From contig RQOL01000616.1 in NCBI GenBank assembly GCA_013076295.1, positions 2,604,001 through 2,668,000 on the forward strand: a stretch of 64,000 nucleotides of DNA, written 5' to 3'. Both the position numbers and the translations under genes were made by a program. The stretch is from Sanderia malayensis (Eukaryota; Cnidaria; Scyphozoa; Semaeostomeae; Pelagiidae). Below, piece by piece: positions 11,784 to 43,856 of the stretch. How positions within the stretch are numbered: position 1 is the first letter of the stretch; every line of letters starts with the position of its first letter. The notes under the pieces were generated by a model. The model did not search any database. It had not been told where the DNA came from and was given only the letters and a program-made list of their open reading frames with translations.

Positions 11784-12905
11784 TCATTCCACGTTATTTG
11801 TTGATTTGTTTATTTTAGTGAAGCTGATCATTTCGATTTGTACTGCTCTTTTTTCAAGACTATAGCAGCTTTGAATATCACGAGATTGTTTTTTACTCCA
11901 TAACGCGTTCGCTGGACATAATCTACGTGAGACATTTCTGAAGTCCTTGTGCGTTCTGGCATAGACAAATATGTTAGCCACACTGTTGCTTATTTGCAAT
12001 ACGTGCAACACCGTGTTGACAGTTCGCACGACCAAATAAGCACTTGCACTGAAATTATCTTTCAGAATACGAAATGATATATACAACCCAAATTGGAAAA
12101 AGTCCAATGGGAACGTGCAGATGCAGAACACAACACTCATTGTGAGTAACATTCGTCTTACACGAAGTAGTGAGACTCTTCTTGCGTCCTTGAACCGCAT
12201 TGCATTATTCTCCAACGCCACGCTTCTCGTATTGCGATACAATAGCTTCGTTGTCAGGTAACTAGTGGTTGTCAGGACAACAGCAGTGATTATGTCACGT
12301 GATACGTTGATTGAAGAAAATGCAAGGAGAACATCATTCATAGTTTTGTCTGTTGTGCAAGTCTGAGTTGAGTGTTTTGGCACATTCACAATGTCCAATG
12401 CATAGGTGTAAGGGCTCGCCAAGATGATAGCAGTAATCAGGCATACAATTATGCCCATGTATATACGACGCCTTCTTGTTGACGATATGGAGAATGGCCG
12501 ATGTACTGCATGATATCTTTCGTATGATATTAATATCAACATGCCTTGGGTGATGCTCACGTTCATTGGTAGAATAGGCAGTACAAGCTTGCATCCAATC
12601 ACTCCCAGTTTCCATGACTGAAAATTAGTTATAGATCCATAGGCAAAGACGAGTGGACTAATTGAAACGCAGGCCAAATCAGCAATACTCAATGCCAACA
12701 GTAATGTTTCGTAGACAGAGCGACGTTTTCGCTTTTCGTAGCCAAATTTATAAATGATGAAAGAATTACCACTTATTCCAACCATTGACAGCAAAATCAA
12801 GAAATATGCAATGATTTCGTTGAAAATGTTATGCCCATTAGTCGATTGTGGATATCTTTGTTCTGTAATATTTGAATTGTTTATTGATTGGTTTGTCAAA
12901 ATCAT
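11784..12905 (-). CDS. Orphan rhodopsin-class (class A) GPCR, single exon
   Basis: 373 residues from the only in-frame ATG (12905); the frame extends upstream through a GTG to a stop near 13060 but contains no other ATG. The N-terminus has glycosylation sites (NQS, NSN/NIT). Seven membrane segments are visible: GNS in TM1, LSIADLA in TM2, Cys after SWKLGVIG at the TM3 start, SYERY (E/DRY motif) ending TM3, SPYTYA in TM4, FCICTFPLDFF in TM6 (CWxP variant CTFP), and NSVANIFVY in TM7, a variant of NPxxY. The tail after the TM7 box is short and basic. The layout is that of a neuropeptide or amine-type receptor; the ligand is not predictable from this. Intronless GPCRs are common in invertebrates. 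Confidence 0.85.
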   Translation of the reverse strand: MILTNQSINNSNITEQRYPQSTNGHNIFNEIIAYFLILLSMVGISGNSFIIYKFGYEKRKRRSVYETLLLALSIADLACVSISPLVFAYGSITNFQSWKLGVIGCKLVLPILPMNVSITQGMLILISYERYHAVHRPFSISSTRRRRIYMGIIVCLITAIILASPYTYALDIVNVPKHSTQTCTTDKTMNDVLLAFSSINVSRDIITAVVLTTTSYLTTKLLYRNTRSVALENNAMRFKDARRVSLLRVRRMLLTMSVVFCICTFPLDFFQFGLYISFRILKDNFSASAYLVVRTVNTVLHVLQISNSVANIFVYARTHKDFRNVSRRLCPANALWSKKQSRDIQSCYSLEKRAVQIEMISFTKINKSTNNVE

Positions 12906-14744
12906 TTTGATGTTCCAGCAAATTCTCTCCTTCCTGCTAGCCTTTTTGTATTTTCTTTCTTCGTGCAGCCACACTTTCTTTTCTTTGTTTCCAAATGTCC
13001 TCTTTTCCCTCTTTCTTATTCAAATCTTTGAGGTAATGTTGTCGTAAAAGCTACAAATTTAGAAACGAAATCTTGTAAATTTTTTAACGCAGCTCAACAA
13101 TTTATCTGTCCCTTCTGAAACATGTAATCTGTTTAGGTTTGCTCTAGTCCCTTTGAAAAGACGTTCATTCCTTTTATTTGCAACACTAACACTTCTTGTT
13201 AAAAGCTTTATTGCCTTGAAAATCTCTTTTTAATTTAATTTCTTGATTTTCTACTCAAAGATAGCAGAAGTGAATATGTCAGGAGGTGTGGCTAAGTGCT
13301 TTACAAGCAACTTATTGACTTCAAAGATATTAAAACATCATACTGCGCTAATTAGAAAATCTTTTTATCACATTTCTGTGAGCGAAATGAATAATTAAAG
13401 TGTTCCGAAATAAAAAGTAATTAAAACTGCCATATTTTCACCACAAGATGGTTGGCTTGCTGGCAAAATTGTTTTTACCCTTGTGCTTTGCTCGGACCCA
13501 TATAGTTTATCGCGTGACTACTGTTTATGAACATTGCCCTCAGCTATTCGATGTTCCAAAAAAAGTTTATTTAAGAGTCTTTATGAAATTAGACGAGTTC
13601 TCAGGCTGAAGAAAACTTCCAAAAGGTAACCACATGCCTTCTTCAATACATGCAATAGAGTACTATTAACTATGCCTTCAGATTTATAATCTAAAAGAGA
13701 TAATATATATGTTTCATCAGCTTGCAATTTCCAAGAAAGAAGTCTTTACTATTTCTATAACACATTGTCTAGATGGATAACACATCGTTAGAGGGATAAA
13801 AATGGAAAAAAATGAAAGTAGAATTTTCACTCAAATCTCCCATTGCCTTCCTAATCATTCCGCAAATTTTTCTTTTTAATAAGAATTTTCTCTTTAGAGA
13901 AATATGTTTCTTATTAAGTGCTTAATAAGTTAGCAAAATATTTGAATTTTAAGACAGCAATTTTTACAAATATTTAATCCCTCAATTCATAAAGTATTAT
14001 TGTTAAATCAGATAATCAGTCTACAAAGAGAATGGTTAAGACTAGAAGCCAAGCAATAAATTCTGAAAATATTAATATCTAATGAATCCACGAAATAAAT
14101 ATAAAGAAATATAAAATATTATTTCGAGTACTGAAGACCTCTTTCTCAAAAGCGCTGCCACATTGAAAACGAGGTAGCCTATGACCATGTGACTCATAGC
14201 TCTTGTTCGAAGAACTGAAGAACTGGCCCAACCAGTTTTGTTGGACACTCTCGCTCAGGCTTGGCTTGGCTTGCTGGTTTTGTATGTACCAAACAAGTCA
14301 CCACAAGAGTCCCAGCTTTATTTCTTGCAGCAAGTTTGTATAAAAGGCGAAAGATAGCAGGTAACTACCTCTATGTATAGCTTCTAAATAGTGGAAGGTT
14401 TGTTTTCAGGATGTGCTGGTTTCATTTTCATGAACAGAGCTTGAGTTAATTTATGCATGGTTTATTTCTGTCGGCCTAAGACAGCAGGACCATTGGGCAA
14501 CTGTTATCCGATACGAGAGCTGTTTGTCCATTTCTCAAAGCTGCCGCACTATAATTGCAATGCGGCGTCTATCAAATGTGATACTACTGCTCGTGAAGTG
14601 TGAACATGCACTTTCCAAATTTTGTTAAGAACCTATTTTTGCATGGTATTTTTTTTTGGCAAAGTGTGATAACCTAACCTAACCATTTCTTTGTTTTTCT
14701 TCTTCTTGGTGCAGCGCTGAAGTTTGAATGAATTAATTTGCAAC
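12906..14744. other. Divergent intergenic region GPCR / NNT
   Basis: About 1.8 kb with both 5' regions. Just before the NNT start a splice acceptor (TTGGTGCAG, ending 14714) suggests that the 5' UTR is spliced. No coding exon was found. Confidence 0.5.
14339..14347 (+). promoter_or_regulatory. Possible TATA box upstream of NNT
   Basis: TATAAAAGG, a near-consensus TATA element, lies about 400 bp upstream of the NNT ATG and upstream of the inferred spliced 5' UTR acceptor. It is a single-motif prediction in an AT-rich background. Confidence 0.25.
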
Positions 14745-22188
<7,444 letters not shown>

Positions 22189-22664
22189 ACATGACATGAA
22201 CATTTCTTTAAATTCAGAATACCGAGTGCTTACTCTGTTTAGAAATTGAAACATTTATAACGAGTGGATTTTGTAATGCATGCCTATATTATACCTAATG
22301 TGTAATATTATGTGAAGAGAATTTTTATGAGTGCATGAGTATGTAATACGGCATTGTTAATGTGTATGGCATTAACATAATTGATCTTGTTCTACGATAC
22401 CAGTGAAATGAAGGTAGGTAGTTTTTGCCCTTATTTCGGTGCATGCTAAATAGTAATGGTGGTTTGCTTTAACTAACACCACCTGTTGCTAGCCTCGTTA
22501 TCGTTTGGCCTAATTTGGATGGAGGATTTCTGCTCGAAGGCAAATTTCAAGGTTTGAGAAATTATTCAATTTTGTCATTTAAATGCGCTTACTTGGAAAG
22601 AGGATTATAGTTTTTTTGGAGAGAAGGATCTTGAATTGAAATTCCCTTTCAAAAGACGGTGAAA
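22189..22664. other. Short intergenic region NNT to ST7
   Basis: 476 bp between the NNT stop and the ST7 ATG, same strand. It must contain the NNT 3' UTR and the ST7 promoter or 5' UTR, unless the two are processed from one transcript. Nothing else recognised. Confidence 0.5.
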
Positions 22665-25600
22665 ATGTTATCAAACGAAGAAGAACTTAACCCAACTGTC
22701 GTGGCTGATGGTTTTACAGCAAAAATTAAACAATGGATAACCTGGTCCTGGAAATATCTCTGGGGAATTTGGTTCCTTATGATAATTGCTTTGGTATGGA
22801 CATTTCGTGGACCGCTGCGCTTGAGAGAAAATATTAATTTTGGTATGTCGTATATTTCTCACGAAATTCATATTTTTAAGCTTCTAACGTAACGTAGAGT
22901 AGAGTGTTGATAATATGCAAGCAAATATTATTTTATAATTATTATTTATTATTTTTGTATATTGAAGATGGAATAATCTTTAATTTTTTCATTCAGCTGG
23001 TGTTGTAATGTCTGGATTGACTCCAAAATTCTATGTGGCACTGACTGGAACATCATCTTTTATATCTGGTCTGATTCTTGTAAGTTTGAAGATGCATTTG
23101 AAAATCAAGATTAGCTACAATGTGATACACTTTATTCTACATTGGTCTGACTTAGCAAGTGTGTTGAGTGAAATTGGCAATTTTTGAACAGAAATGGATT
23201 ATATTTTTTAGATGTTTGAATGGTGGTACTTCAGAAAATTTGGCACATCATTTATCGAACAACTTTCTCTGTCTCATTTGGGACCATTTTTTGGCATTGA
23301 TGAGCTGCAACAACTACAAAACATGAAAACAGGTAATGTTCTATCTTTTATCTTATTTTGGTGAATTCTATCGAATTAAAGTTATGAATAAATGATTAGC
23401 AACTTACTGGTTATGGTTTACATGAAAACACAGGAAACTCTTGAGACCTGAGAACCCTCATACACCATCTTTCTCAATATAATAAGCAAATGTCTGATAT
23501 TTTGAATTGCTTCATAATTCAACATGTTTTTCAGTTTATAAAAGTTCCTTTTTATAACACATTATCCTTTGGTTCTCTTTAACATAAATTGACTATATTA
23601 TTATATACTTTTACTTTAACACCAGTAATAAGCATCACCTTAGTATTTTGCTGAAACAAATAAAGAGGAAACTAACTTTTTCACTGCAAATGTTGCTGAT
23701 AGATATCTTATTTGGATTGTTCATTTTGATCTTAATTTTCTATTAATCTTGTACAATGCTTTGCTTTTTTAATAGAATGCAAAATGTGGAGAAACCCAAT
23801 GAATCTTTTAAGAGGAGCAGAGTATCAAAGGTATTAAAGAACCATCAATGTATATATATAATATAGCATATTTACATATATATAATGATGTAATATATTA
23901 ATAGTTCATATAATACACACAATCAACATCTAATTAACAGTAAAAACATTTGCCATTTATTTTAAAGAATTAAAACATATACTTATTGATAAAAACCAAG
24001 ATAATAATATGCAAAAGCTTTTCGGAACATGTCCATCTTCAGTGCTATATACAAGTATATACAAGTCTTCAGATGGACATGTTCCGAAAAGCTTTTGCAT
24101 ATTATTATCTTGGTTTTTATCAATAAATATATGTTTTAATTCCAACATCTAATTGTTTATTATATAGTTAAACAAAATAGAAAGATGTTATTTATTTATT
24201 TATTTCATACAAGTTAGTCATCATTTATCAATCGTTTCTACCTTTCTCTGCATAGTTGTCTAAATAAGTAAGTTGTTATTCATAGATTGAAATGGACATT
24301 GGGCCTTGAGCCACTAACGAGCTACGACATATCATTATCAATAAAAGACCACCTTGTGAGTACACACTATTACTTGTTATTAGTATACTACCATGTATAA
24401 GGCACAGTTTATAACACAGTTCTTTATCTCATGTTATTTAACAGTGGGTAACATTTCATCTCTGAGTTTAAATTCTATCATACTTTGCTCTTTTTATTTC
24501 TTACTAGTTATTTCTTATGTTGATCATTGATATTAATAATATTATGATCTTTTTCAGTCATTGTTTACGTGTGAAATTGATTCTGATGTGACTAAAGCAA
24601 GGCCAGGATATCATAGTATGTTTTTTAAAATTTCATGAATCATATCTTTTTCACGGTTTGATGAACATATTTAATGATTATAAACTGTTGTTTTATTCAG
24701 AAATGGTTCAAGCTTGGAAAGAGAAGGACCCAGCAAAAAGAATTGTACTTGCACGTGAAGCTGTTGGTGAATCAACAAAGTAAAATTTCGTATTTTGATA
24801 GATAAGATCTAATGAAAATACATTTATACTCCAGTTGCACTTTTGCTGCTTTCTCTCAATTCAATTATTTATCATTTATGCATAAATTTGCATCTCATTA
24901 TTTGTCCAGCTGTGCAGCTGCATACATATTATTGTCTGAGGAAGAGGCTACTACAATCGAGGCTGTAAGTCTTGGTTTACTTTGACATTTTTCACTTACG
25001 AAATGATGAGAGAAGTATCTCTCTTTCGAACAGTTGCGTTCATAAACACTCATGTTCATAACATGATAAACTTCTATTCTTATTATCACAATCAATGAAC
25101 AGACAAATATAGACATATTCACGATTTACTCTTTGTCTAAAGCCTTATAATATCGCAATTATTGCGTCTTTTTAAACTTTGTTATATATGAATCTCGACT
25201 GTGTCTCTTATGCTTTCGCTTGCTTTACAATTAATGCAATTACGTAATCTGTTTGCATGTAGACTGAAGCAGAGTTTAAACAAGCCTTGAGAGCAAGTGA
25301 AACTTGGATAAAACAAAGAAATAATTCTTCGTCTGGAAACGAAGATCCTGAAAACTTACAACGTAAGAACGGTATCTAACTTATTATGTCCATTCTCCAA
25401 TTAACCTATAATATAATTACCGTTTATTCATTCAAACGGTAATTTATCAAAATGTATTGATATATTGCATCATTTTTTTCGCAGGAAGAGATACAAATGT
25501 TCATGTTTATATAAGACGCCGATTGGCAATGTGCGCGCGCAAACTTGGACGTGTAAAAGAAGCAGTTAAAATGATGAAAGACGTAAGATATTTCGTCTTT

Positions 25601-28600
25601 TATGCCCCCCCTTTAAGCCCAGTTACGTTCAGAGCAGTTGCAAACACAATATAAGTTTTTTAGTCAGTTAGGGTAAATTTTTATCAATTTGGTTTGTTAA
25701 TTGTTCGTTTATTGGAGTTTGTTTTTCTATTTCCTAAAAGCTGTTAAAAGAATACCCTTATCCCGGAGGCTTGAATATACATGAAAATTTAATCGAAGCG
25801 CTTCTAGAAATGCAAGCTTACTCTGATGTTCAGGTAATTAATCCATAAAAATTAATTATTTTTTCAATATATATATGGCACTGCTTTTTCTGCCAAGATG
25901 ATCCAAAACATTCTTATAACACCTTTTTGTTTTTCTTGCAGCAAGTACTGACAAAATACGATGGTATCTTGGTCGTTTTTCTTTAATCATATTTATTTTT
26001 GAATTTATCTACGGTATTTGAGATTGGACTTGAGTAATAATGAGAGTTAATGTTGTTCTTTCTCAAGATATAAGTCTACCAAAATCAGCAACAATTTGTT
26101 ATACAGCCGCTTTGCTAAAAGCAAGAGCTGTTGCAGATAAGTATGTTTATTCATTTTTGCTTTGTATTCAGTTCTTTGAGTTTATTGAATTTCTTTCTTG
26201 TCTAGCATTTTGATGGCCGAACTTCGATTAGATAACCAACCTTCTTTGAATTGAACTTCTCGGCTCAATGGGCTAAAAGCATATGTTCACTTATGCTTCA
26301 TAGAATAAATATAATTGACCGTGGATTCATCGGCAAACCAAATGAATGATAATTTGGTTTTTTAGTGCTTTTTATTCACATATTCTTCAGGATTTTCTCT
26401 CATTCCCTTGCGTGTTTTACCACGCTCAACTATAACTGGATTTTACTGGATTTTTCATTGGACGGGGAACGCTGGCAGGTGGCTGAGGCAGCATCTTGGA
26501 GCCGACGGCCATAAAGGCTTCGGCGTGCTACTACTGTTTTATGAGGCATTTTGTGGCACACATGATAAACACAGATTTTCATAGCGTTATCTTAGTATTT
26601 TGTATTCAATCTTGTTTTAGATTTTCGCCTGAGAATGCTGGCAAGAAGGGAGTGAGTCCTGCTGAGATAAGTGCAATCGAGGCTATACACAGAGCTGTTG
26701 AATTCAATCCACATGTACCAAAGGTAATTATCATAACATAACCCCCTGAAATACACCATTTCTCATCTATTATTATGTGGTTATATAATTCTCCCGGGGG
26801 ATTATAATGAATGTTAATTTTTATACGTGCAGTATTTGCTGGAACAAAAGAGCCTCGTTTTGCCACCTGAGCATATTTTAAAACGAGGCGACAGTGAGGC
26901 GATTGCATATGCTTTCTTTCATCTGCCACATTGGAAAAGAGTTGATGGAGCGTTGAATCTTTTGCACTGCACCTGGGAAGGAAGTCAGTTCTCATTTCTT
27001 CTTCTATATTTATTTATTTGTTTTTGTCAATGGTTTTGTTTAGATATCTCAGTCATCGATCCATCCTATTGGCCCTGGATGGACACGTGATTTTGCATGG
27101 GAAAGCCGGGGGGGAGCAAGTACCTCTCCTTCTTTTTCTTAAGAGGGCAAAAGTAATTTATTTAGGCAGCGTTAGATACGATACAACTGAAATCCTGACC
27201 CTTCAAGTCAAATAGTCGTCACGACTTACACTGCTGTACAGGGCCTCTTTTAACATTGCAACTAGTGGGGCTTCTGCCCCAGTAGGCCCTTCATCTGGCC
27301 CAGTAGTGAAGCAAAAAATTCTAATTTTGCCCCAGTAGTTAGGGGCCCTTTTTCACATTATGTATCACGATGACCCCACATAGCATGGGGACTGAAAGAA
27401 CAAACAGTCTCTCATTACAACAACATCAAGACCTCAAACAGAGCTTCACTTACCCAAAATTCAATAAATAATAATATGCACATCTCCTTAAATGGTAAAG
27501 GAACAGCCTTTTTTTATCCAAGAAATGCAGTTGCTGAATCTTTGAAGCGAAAAGAGAGGCGTGGCAGACAACCTGACCAAGAAATATATCAGACCAGAAG
27601 TTTTATTAAAAAGTTTTTTCAAAAAGACAATGGTTGTTTGTGATTGCTATAAGTAACTTTTTCAAAGATGTGGACCTCAATTTGAACATTTAAGATGGTT
27701 TTGCATGTAAACATTTCTGTGACGTCATGTACCTTTTATTCAAAGTTATTATAACAATGACGCTTTTTTCTGTGTACTGGCTCGACCCCAAATTAAGAAG
27801 ATTTTCCCCAGTAGTTGGTTTTGCTTAAAAGAGGCTCTGCTGCTGTATATATGCTAGTTACACGGCTGTAACTAGCATATATTTATATTGAAATCAATCG
27901 CACATACTAATATTGAATTAAATGCCAAGTGTTTAATTTGTATTGCAGCATTCAGACTGTTGCCATATCCATTGGAAAAAGGACATTTATTCCACCCTTA
28001 TCCTGCCTGTACAGAGTCAGCCGACAGAGAGCTTCTACCAAGTTCGTATATCATCATAATCATAATTATAATCCTCATCTTTCCTGTTATCCGTATTCTT
28101 ATCAAATAATGATTTGTACACTTCCTCTTCATATGATCTCTATTAAAACCACAACCATCCCCAACTTATAATAATCACATTCATAATAACAATTGGAATT
28201 GAAAGAACACTCAAGTCTCCAACAGTTTTCTCCATCTTAACTTTACTCATCCATACGCAATCCTTTGCCGTGCATTTTTAATGCTTACTTTGGATGTCTC
28301 AGCCAGAAAGCTGATCATTTTTCTAATCATTTTCGTTTGCTTTTGTAGCGTTTCATGAAGTATCCGTGTATCCACAGAAAGAACTTCCATTTCTCATTTT
28401 ATTTACTGCTGCACTGTGCTCATTTTCTGCACTGGTTGCCCTGCTGACTCATCAATTTCCTGACCCCATGGCAAGAGCTGCTCATTTGGTAAATTCATCA
28501 TCACCTCTATCCAGCTCGTTACTTTTCACCCCATCTGTTCATACGATCCCCATACAATACCCCATACAGTACCCCATAGCATATCATCCAATCATTATTG

Positions 28601-29033
28601 TTGCAACCTTTGTAATCACAACCATACTATTTCACTATTTATCGTGATCACATTTATAATTGCACATATAAAAGTACAGTCAACTCTGTCTAATTCGAAC
28701 GCCCTGCGGAAGCGTGAAAATATTCGAATTACAAAAAGTTAGAATTATAGAGGTTTGTTTTATAAGAATTGGTTCATTAGTGATCCTTGAAGGGACAAAG
28801 AATTTCGTTCGAATTAGATAGAGTTCTAATTACACGAGTTCAAACTATACAGATTTGACTGTAATTTTCTTTGGTATATTTCTTCCTTCATTATTCATTT
28901 ATTATTATAACGTGTGGCATGTATATTTATTTTCTAGATATTTTCATGGATATCCTTTCCTTTTTCTGTGATGCTTCAAAAGGTGGAAGATATCTTTCCA
29001 GCCCATATCTGGCATCAACTTTCCCGGATCTAA
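22665..29033 (+). CDS. ST7: ST7 (suppressor of tumorigenicity 7) homologue
   Basis: Eighteen exons: 22665-22842, 22997-23079, 23212-23332, 23776-23830, 24286-24355, 24558-24615, 24701-24779, 24910-24964, 25263-25362, 25485-25582, 25741-25833, 25942-25963, 26068-26140, 26621-26723, 26833-26983, 27949-28041, 28349-28488, 28938-29033 (555 aa). Membrane segments lie near residues 30-50 and 65-90 and near the C-terminus; a TPR-like helical region lies between. Diagnostic blocks include [84 protein letters not shown], the [11 protein letters not shown] block and the terminal WHQLSRI. The family is conserved in animals; its molecular role is poorly defined. Exon 12 is only 22 bases but fixes phase. 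A palindrome and a hAT-type element lie in introns. Exon 9 holds a low-complexity Asn/Ser linker as in vertebrates. Confidence 0.97.
23967..24142. repeat. 176-bp near-perfect palindrome (72-bp arms, 32-base loop)
   Basis: In the ST7 intron between exons 4 and 5. Arms 23967-24038 and 24071-24142 are reverse complements with one mismatch seen by eye (ATAC versus ATAT in the outer part). The loop contains ACAAGTATATACAAGT. Transcribed RNA would form a long, nearly perfect hairpin. It may be a foldback transposon or MITE; no target duplication was identified. Confidence 0.85.
27239..27839. mobile_element. Non-autonomous hAT-type DNA transposon
   Basis: 601-bp element in the ST7 intron between exons 15 and 16. 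The ends are CAGGGCCTCTTTTAA on the left and the inverse TTAAAAGAGGCTCTG on the right. It is flanked by identical 8-bp direct repeats CTGCTGTA at 27231-27238 and 27840-27847. CAG...CTG ends plus an 8-bp target duplication are the signature of the hAT superfamily. CCCCAGTAG is repeated inside, near both ends. No transposase frame, so it is a deletion derivative moved in trans. Confidence 0.85.
28677..28861. mobile_element. MITE with TA target duplication (Tc1/mariner/pogo-like)
   Basis: 185-bp element in the last ST7 intron. The left end is CAGTCAACTCTGTCTAATTC. The right end, read on the other strand, is CAGTCAAATCTGTATAGTTT. It is flanked on both sides by TA. The interior repeats TTCGAATTA. 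The ends resemble the LONRF-intron element at 9584-9740 in plan (CAGT-GACTCT...), suggesting related transposases. No coding capacity. Confidence 0.7.
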
Positions 29034-31205
29034 TCTTAGAGTAAGAAATATCACATACTCTCACGTTGTGCTCATTATTCAGAAAAGTACTTTTTTCTTG
29101 TCGTTGTTAATCACACTAAGTCTATATGCTTGTTTTTACCAAGAGATCACCCATCTCACCCAAGCATCAAATATATTATTATCGTTATAATAATTGTATG
29201 CTTCCAGGGAGCTTCTATATTATAAATATGATTACATTGTTCTTTCGAAATAATCAATATTGTTTCGCTCATCTTTCACTCATTATTATTATTATGATTA
29301 TTATTGGTGGTGGGTGGGAGAGAGTGTATATGCGCAGCAGTGTTGCGCATTTCTTTCTATTCTAAAATACTGGCTCCCCTCTCATAAGTGATTTTAAACT
29401 CTTCGTTAGCGCTTACTTGAATCTACTGTGGGAGTATCTGAGACCATGATCCCTGCGGCTGATTGAACAATAAATAATCTTTGCTTTAAGGCTGATGAGA
29501 TTTTCAAACTATTTTGCAACTTTAATCCATACAATCTGTTCGTAATGCTGTGACTGATAATTTAATCATTTGGGAAATGCCACATGTAATCATTTTAAAA
29601 AGATTTATAACTCCTGATGCCATCATGTGCAAGCTATGACAGTCTCACATGACCCTATCGAGCGGTGCTAAAACGTAATACCCTCACCACACCAGGGACG
29701 TATTTTGGAATCACGGGCACGTTTATATTGGTAATACAGATGCTCTTATCTAATTGGCAATGAAACAGGACAGGACATTAGATTGTGCATTTATGGATGT
29801 GTGTTTTTCATATTTGTGTCTGTGGTTTAATTTACAATGAGTTGGAAAGGATGACCATTGCTATCCGGACATTATCCCTCTGCCTTCTGCGTGCAAGGAA
29901 CTGATAAACTCTTTAGCAACTTTGAGGGTTGGATCAGAGTGAAGTTGTTTTTAAAAATGCGAGCAACGCAACTCTCTGAGGTTACCCACAAACTGGATAC
30001 AAAAGAACTCAATATTGTTTAGATTGTGTTTGCTCATTTTCATCCTAAGTTTATGCTCATTTTGATAACTACCTACTCGCATTACGTGTACTTCAATTAA
30101 ATGATGTTGATCATAATTGTTTCGCAAGGGGACATGCTCCTCCGCAGTGAGCTCAGATGCATCACAGCGCAGCGTCTTCATCAGAGGAGGCCGGAGGGAA
30201 GGGAGAGGTGGGCGTTTACTTACATTTCCCTTGAGAAAGCTGTGAATGTGATCAGTATGAAAATAGGAAATAAAACAAATGTACTCGTCAGTCTAACACT
30301 GTTTACATAATTTATGTTCGTCAATGAATCTCGTTGTTTTCTCGTGATTATTCTGCTCATGTTTGCCCAATTTTCTTGGCCCCATTATAAACAAATTCCG
30401 GAAATTCGCAATTGGTCGCAGTGAGAAAATTATTGTCTTTCTATTTGTAGAAGCAGTCCTTCATTGCTTCTAAACAACTGCTTTCAGTTGCCCATTGGTA
30501 AATAATTACCTTGAAATATTACGAAGCGTGGAATTTTTGGACAATTATTGACTAATTTTTTTGAGTGGTGTTTGGGGGTGGTTTATTAATTGTTTAAATG
30601 ACGCAAGTGCTTCAACCACAGGCAGAATTAGAGATTTATTATTATTCTTATGATCATTTGCAAGTCGGGGAGTATCGCGTGGGTAGTTTAACTGTTGTTG
30701 TACGAGACAAAAGAAAATAAAAGAAGAGAATAGGAAAGAAAGAGATTGGATATATTAGATGGCGATCTTAGGGCAAAGCGGATATGAATAGTCGATGAAA
30801 ATCTTCGTGATTCAATGATTGACAGAGGAAGTGGTATGCCAACCAAACTTTAATCCAACGTCAGGGAGACAGACGAAGATATGGGAAGGATAATTGCTTG
30901 TACAATTGTACGCATATGAACAGATTTATCCTGCTATATGTTTTGTTTGTGTAATGGTGTAGCTATTACTCACGAAAGCAAATAAAATTAAAATCTCTGA
31001 TTCGGGACAACCTCACTGCGTGAAATTTTTATTTCATCGTCGTTTGAAAATAAAAGTCAAGCAAGTGATAGCCACTATGATGGCAGAAAAGAAAAGAAAA
31101 TCTTAACAAAGGAAAGAGAAGAAATAGTTTGATATTGTTTCGTTTTATATTGGATATTCCTTGTTGCTTGGCTATTACTTATTTGCAAATTGTATTTGGA
31201 ATTCA
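29034..31205. other. Intergenic region ST7 to VEGFR-like gene
   Basis: About 2.2 kb. It contains a candidate ST7 AATAAA near 29470 and a short ATT-rich microsatellite around 29281-29306. No coding exon was supported; short open frames here lack motifs. It should hold the receptor promoter. Confidence 0.5.
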
Positions 31206-43156
<11,951 letters not shown>

Positions 43157-43856
43157 TTAATGCGATCAAACCTGCATTTTTCTTGGTGAAAGTAGGCCGT
43201 GGATGCTTATAGAACGATGGTGCATAGCATCGCAGGTCTAATCCAAGCTACATGGCAATAGTTGACAGCAACATCACTTCAAGAAATTAATGAAAGCAAG
43301 AAACTACATTGAACTTACCTTGGATTCACATTTACTGATGTTTATTGTATATTACATTAAGCGTGAGTCGACGAAGTCATCCTTCCATTTCCAAGATCCC
43401 CTTCTCATTCAATTACCCAATTTATATTCCATGTTAATCAAGCCATGGTCACTGATATCTTTTATAGGCAGAATTTAGAATTTAAAATTTAAAGATGTTT
43501 TCTTCACTTGATATCAGTATAATCATTAAATTTATGCAGATTATATTAATGTATGCTATATTTTATTTACAATGTTATTATAGATATTATCGATTATCAT
43601 TTGGTTGTGCTATTTATGTATTTTATAGTTTTTCCTGTTAATTCTACCACAAATTTTATTAATTGTCATATATATTAGCATTCGATGTGGAATATGACGT
43701 CATGAGTTTCGACTTTCGAGAGGCTTGGGTCCTAATTCACGTAGGTCATAAACACCGAGGAAAGAAAGGAGGGGATGGTCGTTCTTCCTTGTGCCTAAGT
43801 TTTCAAGCAGGAAGAATTGTAATTAGCACTGCTAAACTTTCAATTTCATTCTCAAG
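43157..43856. other. Intergenic region VEGFR-like gene to STXBP-like gene
   Basis: 700 bp with the receptor 3' UTR (an ATTAAA lies at 43525-43530) and the promoter of the next gene. No other feature recognised. Confidence 0.45.

Noticed and set aside
12906..12974. N-terminal extension of the GPCR to a GTG codon
   Set aside because: No ATG in this stretch before the upstream stop; eukaryotic initiation at 12905 is the simplest reading.
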